A stretch of DNA of 32,704 nt from Draconibacterium sp. (GCA_016705335.1 JADIYN010000047.1:1-32704); one strand, 5' to 3'. Positions 16,905-26,903 are shown, numbered from the stretch's first letter. Program-made: numbers and translations. Notes: a model not told the origin generated them from the sequence alone.

Positions 16905-17282
16905 ATGAAACGAATAATCGAAACGACTAATGCCCCTCAGGCAGTAGGCCCTTACAGTCAGGCAGTTGAGATGAACGGAACTTTGTTTGTTTCCGGTCAG
17001 GTTCCCTTAAATCCGGTTACTATGAAACTTGCTGAAGGTGGAATAAAAGAGCAAACAAAACAGGTTATGGAAAATATTGGCGCTATTTTAATAGCAGCGG
17101 GTTATGATTATTCTGATGTTGTAAAATCGACCTGCCTGCTTAGCGATATTGAAAATTTTAAACCAATGAACGAGGTTTACGGCCAGTATTACACTGAAAA
17201 AAAACCGGCAAGAGTTGCTTATGCGGTAAAAGATTTGCCACTTGGTGCCTTGGTTGAAATTGAAACTATAGCAATGAAATAG
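16905..17282 (+). CDS. ridA: RidA family enamine/imine deaminase
   Basis: A 125-residue YjgF/YER057c/UK114 protein that hydrolyses reactive 2-aminoacrylate and related enamines made by PLP enzymes; it acts as a homotrimer in the cytoplasm. The family pattern is complete: APQAVGPYSQAV near the N-terminus, LFVSGQVPLNP, KSTCLLSDIENFKPMNEVY, and the active-site segment KPARVAYAVKDLPLGALVEIETIA, with the substrate-binding Arg near residue 105. It lies 18 bases after lptD and ahead of a strong terminator, so it may be co-transcribed with lptD. No sign of damage. Confidence 0.95.
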   Translation: MKRIIETTNAPQAVGPYSQAVEMNGTLFVSGQVPLNPVTMKLAEGGIKEQTKQVMENIGAILIAAGYDYSDVVKSTCLLSDIENFKPMNEVYGQYYTEKKPARVAYAVKDLPLGALVEIETIAMK

Positions 17283-17360
17283 AGCATGACTTTCAGGAGT
17301 AGGACTTTCCCAAATCCGGCTTTATAAAATCTGTGAGTTGGAAACTCACGATCCCAAAAG

Positions 17361-17395
17361 AAAAAGGGTTTTCGAAATGTCGAAAACCCTTTTTT
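17361..17395. terminator. Bidirectional terminator between ridA and rplI
   Basis: AAAAAGGGTTTTCGA (17361-17375) pairs perfectly over 15 bp with TCGAAAACCCTTTTT (17380-17394/5), loop AATG, with T-runs on both strands. It serves convergent ridA (+) and rplI (-). A second small hairpin, GTGAGTT/AACTCAC, lies just upstream near 17333-17349. Confidence 0.9.
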
Positions 17396-17423
17396 AATAT
17401 CTTTCTATTTCTGATACCAGATG

Positions 17424-17868
17424 CTATTCAGCAACTACTTCAAATTCAATTTCAATAATAACTTCTTTATGAAGTTTAACTTTTGCAGAATATGTACCAA
17501 CTTCTTTGATATGATCTTCAGGCATCAAAATCTGTTTGCGGTCGATTTCAAAACCTTTTTTATTGATTGCTTCAGCCAACTGAATTGTATTTACCGAACC
17601 AAAAATTTTACCCAAAGTACTGGTTTTTGCTCCGATAGAAATTTTCTTGTTTGCCAATTTTTCTGCAATTGCAAGAGCTTCATTTTTAAGTTTAGCTTCT
17701 TTGCGCGCGTTGTTTTGTGTTTTCAGCCAATATTTTTTTAGCTGTTGATGTAGCAGCAATTGCTTTTTTTTGCGGTATTAAAAAATTACGTGCAAAACCA
17801 TCTTTAACTTTTACTAAATCGTCTTTGCTTCCCAGACGTTCAACGTCTTGTATTAATATAATTTCCAT
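17424..17868 (-). CDS. rplI: 50S ribosomal protein bL9, one frameshift
   Basis: bL9, about 147 residues, binds domain V of 23S rRNA. The N-terminus from ATG 17868 reads MEIILIQDVERLGSKDDLVKVKDGFARNFLIPQKKAIAATSTAKK, the classic L9 start. The frame then changes in a seven-base homopolymer (17733-17739), and the C-terminal part from about 17759 continues KKYWLKTQNNARKEAKLKNEALAIAEKL ... AKVKLHKEVIIEIEFEVVAE. A single-base homopolymer error is the likely cause. A strong AGGAGG (17881-17876) lies 7 bases before the ATG. It is the last gene of the rpsF-rpsR-rplI operon. Confidence 0.93.
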
Positions 17869-17875
17869 TTCTTTT

Positions 17876-17881
17876 CCTCCT
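17876..17881 (-). promoter_or_regulatory. Strong Shine-Dalgarno of rplI
   Basis: AGGAGG on the - strand, 7 bases upstream of the rplI ATG. Strong SD sites are uncommon in Bacteroidota, so this one fixes the start and may be regulatory. Confidence 0.7.
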
Positions 17882-17882
17882 G

Positions 17883-18152
17883 TTATTTCATGTTGTCGGT
17901 TACAAATGGCAGCAAAGCAATCAAACGGGCACGTTTAACTGCCTGTCCAACTTTGCGTTGGTATTTCAACGAAGTACCTGTAATACGGCGTGGTAAAATT
18001 CTGCCTTGTTCGTTTAAGAATTTTTTCAGGAACTCGGGATCTTTGTAATCAACGTATTTAATTCCGTTTTTCTTGAAACGACAATATTTTTTCTTTTTAA
18101 CCTCTACTGACGGTGGGGTTAAATATCTGATTTCACTTGAACTTTGTGCCAT
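17883..18152 (-). CDS. rpsR: 30S ribosomal protein bS18
   Basis: bS18, 89 residues, binds the 30S platform next to bS6. The N-terminal extension KKKKYCRFKKNGIKYVDYKDPEFLKKFLNEQGRILPRRITGTSLKYQRKVGQAVKRARLIALLPF is the standard family sequence, with RILPRRITG at the core. Coding is intact. It starts 3 bases after the rpsF stop, preceded by AGGAGGG with 7-base spacing. In Bacteroidia ribosomes bS18, with bS6 and bS21, is reported to hold the anti-SD of 16S rRNA, so an SD on its own gene is noteworthy. Confidence 0.96.
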   Translation of the reverse strand: MAQSSSEIRYLTPPSVEVKKKKYCRFKKNGIKYVDYKDPEFLKKFLNEQGRILPRRITGTSLKYQRKVGQAVKRARLIALLPFVTDNMK

Positions 18153-18155
18153 TTT

Positions 18156-18515
18156 TTATCCCTCCTTTTCTGTTTTTTCTTTTTGAAGTCTTTTTCTCTT
18201 ATTACTGTATTCAACTGCGAATTTGTCAAGTTTCACGGTCATAAACCTGATAACTTTTTCGTCGCGGCGGAATTCAGTTTCCAATTTCGCAATAAATGCA
18301 GGATCGGCTTTAAATTCAAATAACTGATAAAAGCCTGTAGATTTCTTTTGGATTGGGTAAGCCAGTTTTTTCATTCCCCAATTCTCCTCATGGAGCATTT
18401 CACATCCGTTGCTTGTGATAATGTCCTTGAATTTTTTTACCGCCTCCTTTACCTGTGGCTCAGATAAAACGGGAGTACAAATGAAGACGGTTTCGTACTG
18501 ATTCAACATAATCAA
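18156..18515 (-). CDS. rpsF: 30S ribosomal protein bS6
   Basis: bS6, 119 residues, forms a pair with bS18 on the 30S platform. The family pattern is QYETVFICTPVLSEPQVKEAV at the N-terminus, then HEENWGMKKLAYPIQKKSTGFYQLFEF and RRDEKVIRFMTVKLD. The C-terminus is a short basic/acidic tail. ATG 18515 gives MIMLNQYET; the second ATG at 18509 (MLNQYET) is the more usual start. No Shine-Dalgarno is visible before it, in contrast to the two downstream genes. First gene of the operon. Confidence 0.95.
   Translation of the reverse strand: MIMLNQYETVFICTPVLSEPQVKEAVKKFKDIITSNGCEMLHEENWGMKKLAYPIQKKSTGFYQLFEFKADPAFIAKLETEFRRDEKVIRFMTVKLDKFAVEYSNKRKRLQKEKTEKEG
18160..18166 (-). promoter_or_regulatory. 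Strong Shine-Dalgarno of rpsR
   Basis: AGGAGGG (18166-18160 on the - strand), 7 bases before the rpsR ATG and inside the end of rpsF. Confidence 0.7.
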
Positions 18516-18620
18516 CTAATTTTTAAATTATTAATAACTCTTTCCCAAAATTTTTGGAAGCGCAAAAGTATAAATAATTTACTATTTATCAAACTAATGG
18601 GTAAGAATGAATAAATCAAA

Positions 18621-18652
18621 AAAAATCCTTGCCGAAAACGACAAGGATTTTT
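18621..18652 (-). terminator. Terminator of the carboxylase operon region
   Basis: AAAAATCCTTGCCG and CGACAAGGATTTTT form a 14-bp stem with one mismatch and an AAAA loop, with further T on both strands. It lies between the pccB-type gene's stop and rpsF. Confidence 0.8.
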
Positions 18653-18691
18653 GTTTCTGTTATAGTTCAGTTAATGAAAATTCAGATCAAT

Positions 18692-20227
18692 TTATAACGG
18701 AATATTTCCATGTTTTTTTGGAGGATTCGATTTCCGCTTGTTTTGAGTCATATCCAAAGCACCAATAATTTTTTTGCGGGTGTCCCGCGGATAGATAATT
18801 TCATCGATATAACCCAATGATGCTGCTTTATACGGATTGGCAAATTTATCGCGGTAATCCTGAACGGCAACCAATCGTTCTTCATCGGTAAAATTATTTT
18901 TATGAATAATGTTAATCGCACCTTCGGGACCCATAACTGCAATTTCAGAAGTTGGGTACGCGAAATTTACATCGGCTCCAATGTGTTTGCTCGACATCAC
19001 ATCATATGCTCCACCATAGGCTTTACGAGTTATAATGGTAACTTTAGGCACGGTGGCTTCCGCAAAAGCATATAATAATTTTGCGCCGTGTTTTATAATT
19101 CCACCAAACTCCTGGTTTGTTCCGGGTAAAAATCCGGGCACATCAACAAATGTTACCAGTGGTATATTAAATGCATCGCAAAACCGAACAAAGCGGGCGG
19201 CTTTTACTGAAGAATTGATATCGAGAACGCCAGCTAAATGATTTGGTTGATTTGCAACAACACCAACCGGTTTTCCCCCAAAACGTGCAAACCCAACAAT
19301 TATATTTTGCGCATATTGTGCCTGGACTTCCAAAAAGTGGTTGTTATCAATCACCTTTTGAATTATGTCGTGCATGTCATATGGTTTATTTGGATCAGCG
19401 GGTACAATATCCTGCAGGCTTTCTTCAACCCGATCTGATGGATCAATTGTACTCTTAACCGGTGGATCTTCAAGATTGTTTGATGGCAAAAAGCTTAACA
19501 ATTCACGAATCATCATAATTGTCTGATCTTCGTCTTTACCATTGAAATGGGCAACTCCACTTTTGCTGTTGTGCGTAAATGCACCGCCTAATTCTTCTTT
19601 TGTAACATCCTCATGCGTAACAGTTTTAATTACTTCAGGACCAGTTACAAACATGTGGCTTTTTTCGTTCACCATAAAAATAAAATCGGTGAGGGCAGGG
19701 GAGTACACAGCTCCTCCGGCACACGGACCAAGTATTGCAGAAATCTGTGGAATTACACCCGATGAAATTACGTTGTTATAAAAAATATCGGCGTAACCTG
19801 CTAAACTTTCAACACCTTCCTGAATTCGTGCGCCGCCTGAATCGTTCAACCCGACCAAAGGTGCGCCCATTTGCAATGCAAGTTTTTGGATTTTTACAAT
19901 TTTATCAGCATTGGCGCGGCTCAGTGAACCGCCAAAAACTGTAAAATCCTGCGCAAACACATAAACAAGCCGACCTTTTACTTTTCCATATCCCGAAATT
20001 AATCCATCACCTAAAATCTTGTTCATCTCCATACCAAAGTCGTAACTGCGGTGAGTCACTAATTTGTCGATTTCGTTAAAAGTTCCCGGGTCAAGCAACT
20101 GGAGAATTCTTTCCCTGGCTGATTTTTTGCCGGCTGCATGTTGTTTTTCAATTCTTTCCTGACCACCACCTTGTTCAGCTTTTTTATTCAGGTCGTCGAG
20201 CAGGGTATATTTGTCTTGTAAATTCAT
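18692..20227 (-). CDS. pccB: Acyl-CoA carboxylase carboxyltransferase subunit (propionyl-CoA carboxylase beta type)
   Basis: A 511-residue carboxyltransferase that moves CO2 from carboxybiotin onto propionyl-CoA (or, in related enzymes, the reverse from methylmalonyl-CoA). Both crotonase-like halves are present: N-terminal FAQDFTVFGGSLSRANADKI and NDSGGARIQEGVESLAGY near residues 130-145, with GPCAGGAVYSPALTDF; C-terminal FVDVPGFLPGTNQEFGGIIKHGAKLLYAFAEATVP with RKAYGGAYDVMSSKHIGAD. The tail ends in the family hallmark NPPKKHGNIPL. The gene is intact and lies 13 bases after the biotin carrier gene. Substrate preference is inferred; with carrier and biotin carboxylase in the operon, propionyl-CoA carboxylase fits best. 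Confidence 0.92.
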   Translation of the reverse strand: MNLQDKYTLLDDLNKKAEQGGGQERIEKQHAAGKKSARERILQLLDPGTFNEIDKLVTHRSYDFGMEMNKILGDGLISGYGKVKGRLVYVFAQDFTVFGGSLSRANADKIVKIQKLALQMGAPLVGLNDSGGARIQEGVESLAGYADIFYNNVISSGVIPQISAILGPCAGGAVYSPALTDFIFMVNEKSHMFVTGPEVIKTVTHEDVTKEELGGAFTHNSKSGVAHFNGKDEDQTIMMIRELLSFLPSNNLEDPPVKSTIDPSDRVEESLQDIVPADPNKPYDMHDIIQKVIDNNHFLEVQAQYAQNIIVGFARFGGKPVGVVANQPNHLAGVLDINSSVKAARFVRFCDAFNIPLVTFVDVPGFLPGTNQEFGGIIKHGAKLLYAFAEATVPKVTIITRKAYGGAYDVMSSKHIGADVNFAYPTSEIAVMGPEGAINIIHKNNFTDEERLVAVQDYRDKFANPYKAASLGYIDEIIYPRDTRKKIIGALDMTQNKRKSNPPKKHGNIPL

Positions 20228-20240
20228 ACGTTAATTCTTT

Positions 20241-20750
20241 TTATTCAAGTTCAATTAATATTTGACCACCTTCAATTGTGTCGCCATCTTTTACGTTTAC
20301 TTTTTTTATTTTTCCATCCATCGGGATTTTGTATTCACTCTCCATTTTCATTGCCGATATTACAACGGCAGTTTGACCTTCAGTTACTTCATCGCCTTCT
20401 GTAACGAAAACTTTGACCACCTTGCCCGGCATTGGTGATGAGATTTTTTTCTCGGCTGATGCAAATGCGTTTGTTCCGCGATCGAGCAGGTATCTTGCCT
20501 CGGCATCTATAATTTCGACTTCAAATTCCTGATAAAGTGTGTATGCAGTATATTTTTTGGGTTGGTTGCGGGGAACAAGTTCAATGTTGTATGAATGTCC
20601 ACCTTCCAAAATGGAAAATGTTCCATCAGCAGTGTGCATTACATCAACTTTAAGTATTTTTCCATCTACTTCTATTTCAAGCAGATTTCCATCCTGTCCG
20701 CGAAGGTCAACCCAGGCAATCCTGTCCCCAACTTTTATTTCAATAGCCAT
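20241..20750 (-). CDS. Biotin carboxyl carrier protein
   Basis: This 169-residue subunit carries biotin between the biotin carboxylase and the carboxyltransferase. The C-terminal biotinyl domain (about residues 98-169) starts KISSPMPGKVVKVFVTEGDEV and contains VISAMKMESEYKIP with the biotinylated Lys near residue 135, then the mirror half GKIKKVNVKDGDTIEGGQILIELE. The N-terminal 95 residues are the extra domain seen in stand-alone carriers of propionyl-CoA carboxylase-type operons. It starts 6 bases after the upstream stop and is intact. Biotin attachment is expected by BirA-type ligase. Confidence 0.93.
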   Translation of the reverse strand: MAIEIKVGDRIAWVDLRGQDGNLLEIEVDGKILKVDVMHTADGTFSILEGGHSYNIELVPRNQPKKYTAYTLYQEFEVEIIDAEARYLLDRGTNAFASAEKKISSPMPGKVVKVFVTEGDEVTEGQTAVVISAMKMESEYKIPMDGKIKKVNVKDGDTIEGGQILIELE

Positions 20751-20756
20751 TATTAG

Positions 20757-22268
20757 TTATTTTAAAAATGATTGATGTAAGGTGTTTTTTTTCCATCGGC
20801 TTTGCGGTAAGGCAAAATCTTTTGTAGATTCCTGTGAGCTACTTATTTTTTGCAGATAATCAATAAATGCTGCAACAATTACCATGTCGCTGCACTCATC
20901 ACAGTTTGTGTTTTCCATTAATTGATCATGGTTGTTTTCAATAAAATGCGTATCGTAATTTCCTTCAATAAAGTTTTTATTGCTCATGATTCGTTCAAGG
21001 TACTTTATTGATGTTTTGATACCCGTAATTTTATATTCATACAAAGCCCTTCTCATTCGGTTTATCGCTTCATCGCGATTTTTCCCCCAAATTATGAGTT
21101 TCGATATCATTGGGTCATAATAAATTGGGATCTCGTAACCTTCATAAACATAACCGTCGGTGCGCACACCCAAGCCAAGTGGCTCTGATATTTTATAGAT
21201 TTTACCCGGGCTGGGCATAAAATTGTTGTCGGGGTCTTCCGCATTTATCCTACATTCAATCGAATGCCCCCTTTGAAATAAATCTTCCTGTTTGTATTCA
21301 AGGATATTCCCTTCAGCAATTTTAATTTGTTATTTTACCAAATCAACTCCGGTTACCCGCTCAGTAATTGGGTGTTCAACCTGTAACCGGGTATTCATCT
21401 CAAGAAAGTAGTAGTTCAGTTCATTGTCAACCAAAAATTCAATGGTACCCGCTCCTGTGTAATTAACGGCTTTTGCAGCATCCACCGCCGATTTTCCCAT
21501 TTTTGCACGCAAATCCGGGGTCATCAATGGAGAGGGAGTTTCCTCTATCATTTTCTGATGGCGTCTTTGGATAGAACATTCGCGTTCAAAAAGATGGATT
21601 ACATTTCCATGTTGGTCGGCCAAAATTTGGAATTCGATATGATGAGGTGAAGTAATGTACTTTTCCACATAAACCGAATCATCACCAAATGATGAAAGCG
21701 CTTCTGAACGGGCTGCCCTTACTGCCGAAACAATTTCTGATTCTTTTTTAACAAGCCGCATTCCCTTTCCACCACCACCGGCAGCAGCTTTTATCATTAT
21801 GGGGAGTTGTATATCCTTGATAATATTTAAAACTTCGTTTTCGTCAGAAATACTGTTGGGTGTTCCCGGAACAACTGGAATACCGGCTTTTGTCATTGCC
21901 TCGCGGGCCATAATTTTATCGCCCATTTGTACGATTACTTCAGGAGTAGGACCGATAAAAATAATACCTTCTTCGTTACACCTTCTTGCAAATGTTGCAT
22001 TTTCAGATAAAAAACCATAGCCCGGATGAATAGCATCGGCCCCGCATTTTTTCGTTACCTCAATAATTTTTTCAATGTTCAGGTAACTTTCACTTGACGG
22101 TGCTTTCCCTATTAAATATGCTTCATGAGCATATCTTACATGTAAAGATGTCCTGTCGGCTTCGGAATAAACTGCAACTGTTTCAATATTCATCTCACGG
22201 CATGTCCGCATGATGCGGATTGCAATTTCGCCTCGGTTGGCGATCAGAATCTTTTTTATTTTAGTCAT
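20757..22268 (-). CDS. accC: Biotin carboxylase (AccC/PccA type) with in-frame stop
   Basis: A 504-codon ATP-grasp enzyme that carboxylates biotin with bicarbonate. Seen in order: KKILIANRGEIAIRIMRT at the N-terminus, GYGFLSENATFARRCNEEGIIFIGP, the Gly-rich ATP loop KAAAGGGGKGMRLV near residue 160, and EMNTRLQVEHPITERVTGVDLVK near 290-312. Then a TAA (21332-21330) interrupts the same frame, followed without shift by QIKIAEGNILEYKQEDLFQRGHSIECRINAEDPDNNFMPSPGKI to the true C-terminus. The family normally has Glu here (VEQ), so one G-to-T change explains the stop. As given, the protein would lack its C-terminal domain. Confidence 0.88.
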
Positions 22269-22555
22269 ATACGTGATAAAACAATATGATTTGGAACAAG
22301 TTTAAATTTAGTAACAATTAACTGTAATTTCATTAAATTGTTTATTTCGAAATTTCAAGATTCGAAATTACATGTACATGTTTAACAAGCAAATTTAAGT
22401 TTGTTAATATTTACAAAAAGCCTGAAGTAGGTACAAATTCATAACCTGACTTTTTGAACATGGAAAACAACGGGTCAAAAATTTCAAAATAATCAAGGCT
22501 AAATTTTTTATTCCTGTTAAAAAGAATATTTTTGTTTTTCTGTTTAAACTAACTT
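22269..22555. promoter_or_regulatory. Divergent intergenic region with palindrome
   Basis: Spacer between accC (-) and the DUF5916 gene (+). It holds the 12-bp perfect palindrome ACATGTACATGT (22370-22381) and two TTCGAAATT motifs (22347 and 22362). These could be operator sites for one of the divergent genes. No gene is seen. Confidence 0.35.
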
Positions 22556-25153
22556 ATGAAACATATTCTTCTTTCGCTGTTTATCCTGTGTTTAGCAGTG
22601 CTTTCAGCCCAATCTCAAAATCTGAATTATACCCTTTCCGATGATTCACTTGTAAACGAAATTGCCAGTATAAAACGGGTTTATTATGCAGCAAGAACTG
22701 AAATAAAACCCAAAATCGACGGTAAACTTGACGACGAATGCTGGCAAAAAACAGGTACATGGGATGGCAATTTTGTCCAGCAACAACCGCATCAGGCAGC
22801 TCAACCCTCACAGCAAACTGAAATTAAAATCCTGTATGATGATAAATACCTCTATTTCGCAATAATCTGCCATGACAATGAACCTGAAAAAATGAGCCCC
22901 ATACTTGGCAGAAGAGATGAAAATAATGGAGATATGGCTGGAATTGCATTGGATTCATACAACGACAAACAAACTGCATTTGAATTTAACCTAACCGCTG
23001 CGGGACAAAAAGTTGACCTGATGCACATGGGAGAATATGGTTGGGATTTTGAGTGGAATGCCGTGTGGGACGGAAAAACTACCATTGGCGATTCGGCCTG
23101 GTATGCCGAGATGAGAGTGCCTTTTACGCAAATCAGATTCTCGAAAGAGGATGAACATATTTGGGGAATGCATATCTGGCGCTGGATTCATAGGTTTCAG
23201 GAAGAATCGCAATGGAAACTTATACCTGTGGATGCACCTGCAATGGTTTATATTTTTGGTGAATTGAGGGGGATTAAAGACATTCCGTATAAAAGAAATT
23301 TCGAGGTAATGCCTTATATAAAAGGAAAATATATTACCGATTCAGAAAGTAATGAAAACTTTGGTGGTGGAATTGATGGGAAAATTGGAATTACATCCGA
23401 CTTTACGCTCGATTATACTGTTAATCCCGATTTTGGCCAGGTTGAAGCAGATCCTTCTATTCTGAATTTAACTTCCTATGAAGTTTTTTATGATGAAAAA
23501 GGCCATTTTTTCTGGAAGGAAAAGTATTCTTGAATATAATGCAGATCAGGACATGTTGTATTATTCACGACGAATTGGTCATGCTCCCAGTTATTATCCT
23601 GATTTGGAAGAAAATGAGAACATATCAATCCCTGATAATACATCAATAATTAATGCACTAAAACTGACAGGTAAAAATAAAAAGGGTCTGTCTCTGGGGG
23701 TAGTGAATAGTATGACTTCAAAAGAACAGGCAACAATTACCTCAGATATTGGTAAAACCAAAGAATCTGTTGAACCTTTTACAAACTATTTTATTGGCCG
23801 GCTTAAACAGGATTGGAATAAAGGAAATACAACTTTAGGTGGAATTGCAACTTCAACAGTCAGGAAGATTAAAGATGAACAACTTCAATTTCTTGCTGAT
23901 AAATCGCTGGTTGGAGGGGTTGATTTTGAGCATAACTGGTTGAACCGGAAATATTTTATCAATACAAAAAGTTTTTATTCGAAAATCCATGGAAGTGAAA
24001 CAGCTATATCAAGGTTGCAAAGATCATCACAACACCTTTTTCAAAGGGAGGATGCAGAACATTTGGAATATGATTCAGAACTCACTTCGTTACAGGGCTG
24101 GGGCGGCGAAGTCAGCGGAGGAAAGCGAAGCGGAAAATTAAGGATTACAGGTAATTTTGACTGGAGATCACCCGGTGTTGATTTAAACGATGTAGGATAT
24201 ATGCGCCAGGCGGATTATATAAGGGAAGAAACCCACTTACTGTATAATGTGAATAAACCTAAGGGGATTTTTCTAAAGTATTATTTGGCTTTTGATCAGC
24301 ATCATTACTGGAGTTATGGTGGCGAAAACACTTTGGACAGGTTTGATTCGGAAGCAAAATTTACCTTTAAAAATTATTGGTTGTTTAAACTGGATATTGA
24401 CAGAACCTTTAACGAAATTGATACCCGGCAATTGCGGGGCGGTCCATCGCTCAGGATCGATGGCAACACAAGTACAGGTTTTATTTTCCAGACAAATAGC
24501 AGTAAGAATTTTATTTTGGCAACCTTATTTGATTTTACAAGATATGATGATAAAATAACATGGAAAAACAGGTACGATCTTAGTTTGTTTTGGCTCATCA
24601 ATAATAATATTACTATATCATTATATACAGGTTTTACCGATGAAGTGAATAACAGTCAATACGTAAAACAAAAAACTGTCAATGGAAAAAAAGAATATGT
24701 AGTCGGAAAAATTGCAAGAGAAACTTTATTCACAACACTTCGTTTGGAGTATTTTGTTACTCCCGAACTTTCACTGCAATATTATGGAAGCCCGTATGCA
24801 TCAATTGGTAAATATAATTCCTTCAGAAAGGTAAATATTTCAAATTCAAAAAATTTGGATGAAAGATATACACCTTTAAATACAAATGATAATTTATTGG
24901 TGGATGAAAACAATAATGAGTTATTAAATTTTGAAACTGAAAACCCCGATTTTAACTTTCAGGAGTTCAGATCGAATTTTGTGTTGAGGTGGGAATATAA
25001 AACCGGTTCAACCTTTTATTTTGTCTGGACAAACACCAGTTCAAATTACGAACCTGTGTACAATCCTTCCATCACCGATACCTTCAAAAATATTTCAAAA
25101 TTAAGGCACAGAACGCTTTTATGGTAAAATTCAGTTATTGGTTTTCTTTGTAA
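22556..25153 (+). CDS. DUF5916/CBM9-like outer-membrane-type protein, frameshifted
   Basis: A secreted protein of about 865 residues. A signal peptide (HILLSLFILCLAVLSAQSQ) is followed by a CBM9-like beta-sandwich (about residues 38-210: IDGKLDDECWQKTGTWDGNFVQQQP, LYDDKYLYFAIICHD, GWDFEWNAVWDGKT, WYAEMRVPFTQIRF). The DUF5916 region then runs over the first shift: VFYDEKRPFFLEGK, restored if one A is added to the A5 run at 23496-23500. The rest (LFYSRRIGHAPSYYP and many amphipathic strands) suggests an outer-membrane barrel. A shift near 25107-25115 restores the terminal strand VKFSYWFSL and a stop at 25151-25153. The substrate is unknown; CBM9 domains often bind sugars. Confidence 0.8.
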
Positions 25154-25163
25154 GGTAAAACCC

Positions 25164-25176
25164 TATCTTTGGCGGC
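25164..25176 (+). promoter_or_regulatory. Promoter -7 element of a leaderless MATE transcript
   Basis: TATCTTTG (25164-25171) matches TAnnTTTG exactly and lies 5 bases before the GTG start at 25177, leaving almost no 5' leader. No TTTG is seen at the usual upstream spacing. Confidence 0.5.
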
Positions 25177-26510
25177 GTGAAACTGGCCGATTACATACCC
25201 TATTATAAAAGGAACCTGCATTTAGCCCTGCCTGTTGTGATATCCCAAATCGGGCAGGTATCGGTGTCGTTGGTCGACAATATGATGGTTGGTCACGTTG
25301 GTACATCAGAACTGGCAGCAGCTTCATTTGCCAACAGCGTTTTTATGATCGGGATGTTTTTCGGAATGGGAATTACCTTTGGTATTACACCCTTAATTGG
25401 GAGCGCTTTTAGCGGCGGAAAATTTGCAGAAGTGGCCGTTTGGCTCAAAAATGGAATTTTCACGCATCTTGCCGCAGCCTTTGTTTTGTGTTTGATTATG
25501 TTTGGAGTCTATTTTTTGTTGCCGTTGATGGGGCAGACTGAAAGTAACCGAACTTGCCAAACCTTATTACTTATTGCTTTGCGCTTCATATATGCCCTTT
25601 CATGCTTTTTTTCTTTTAAACAAATTCTTGAAGGAATAGGTAACACAAAAGTGGCCATGTATATTACCATTACTGCCAATGTAATAAATGTGATTTTTAA
25701 TTACCTGTTGATTTACGGGAAATTCGGTTTTCCTGAATTAGGCTTGAACGGAGCTGGTTTTGGAACTTTGATTTCGAGGATTGCAATGCCGGTTTTATTT
25801 TTTCTGTATATATTGAAAACTCCTGCAATAAAAACATATTTTGTACAGGCGCACCACCAGGTTTTCAGCAGGCAAAAAATTATTTCACTTTTAAAAATCG
25901 GTATTCCAATTGCTTTCCAGATTATTGTTGAAGTAATTGCGTTTAGTATTGGTGCTATTATGATGGGTTGGCTGGGAGAAGTACAATTAGCTGCTCATCA
26001 GGTTGCAATAGGTCTGGCTTCATTTACATACATGATTTCACTTGGTATTTCACAGGCAAATACAATCAGGGTAAGTCATCAAATGGGTGTTAATGATTTC
26101 AAAGCGTTAAAAAGGGCGGCTTTTGCTTCAACGCATCTCGTTCTGCATTTTATGTCATCAATGGGTGTAGTGTTTATTTTAGCCTGAAATATTTTCCTTA
26201 TCTGTGTACAGTCGATCCTGAAGTAATTAAAATCGCCTCGGGTTTGTTGATTATTGCAGCCATTTTCCAGGTATTCGATGGGCTTCAGGTTGTAATGTTA
26301 AGTACCCTGCGCGGAATGGCCGATGTGAAATTACCAATGTTTATAGCGTTTTTTGCCTATCTGCTTATTGGTATTCCAACAAGTTATGTTCTTTCATTTA
26401 AACTGATGATCGGTCCACAGGGAATATGGTACGGATACCTTGCCGGATTGGGTGCTGCCGGGGTTTTATTCTATCTGCGCTTTCAGCATAACCTTAAAAA
26501 AAGAGCATAA
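25177..26510 (+). CDS. MATE family multidrug efflux transporter, one frameshift
   Basis: A cation-coupled exporter of the MATE family, about 444 residues with 12 expected membrane helices in the inner membrane. The N-lobe begins ALPVVISQIGQVSVSLVDNMMVGHVGTSELAAASFANS, the family's helix 1-2 signature; the C-lobe repeats it as GIPIAFQIIVEVIAFSIGAIMMGWLGEVQLAAHQVAIGLASF. The frame changes between about 26163 and 26187 and resumes KYFPYLCTVDPEVIKIASGLLIIAAIFQVFDGLQVVMLSTLRGMADV to the stop at 26510. GTG 25177 is chosen because it follows the promoter element and gives the normal N-terminus. It lies 24 bases after the DUF5916 gene. Confidence 0.9.
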
Positions 26511-26515
26511 AAAAA

Positions 26516-26540
26516 GGGTTATCATTTAATTTGATAACCC
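26516..26540 (+). terminator. Hairpin after MATE gene
   Basis: GGGTTATCA (26516-26524) and TGATAACCC (26532-26540) form a perfect 9-bp stem with a 7-base loop just after the MATE stop. The T-tract is weak (GATTGTT) on the + strand, but A5 precedes it, giving T on the - strand. Confidence 0.55.
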
Positions 26541-26903
26541 GATTGTTCATAGTTTAGTTTAGTTAGACAGAAAACCTTGGTCTAATAGAGAAAAGGTAAC
26601 AATAATTAGTAAACTTTAATTCTACGTTAAATTTTTGCTTGACGAATATAGTATAAAATCAAATGAATTGTAAAAGAATATTAAAAAAATATTAATGATT
26701 GTTAAAAAAACTTTTTCGATTTTCAATTAACAGATTGATATTTAGCATTAATATGTTGGCTTATTAACAAGATTTTTTTCTTACTTTTTTAAGATAAAAA
26801 AGATTATCCTGCATTAAAATGTACATGACACCGCAGGATTAGGATTGAATATGTTTGTGATAGTTTTGAAATATTTTGGTTCAGAAAGAAAAATATAAAA
26901 ATA
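26541..26903. other. Intergenic region, no gene seen
   Basis: AT-rich spacer with a weak inverted repeat ATCCTGC/GCAGGAT near 26808-26842. No coding sequence or clear promoter consensus; the dehydrogenase promoter must lie here. Confidence 0.4.
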
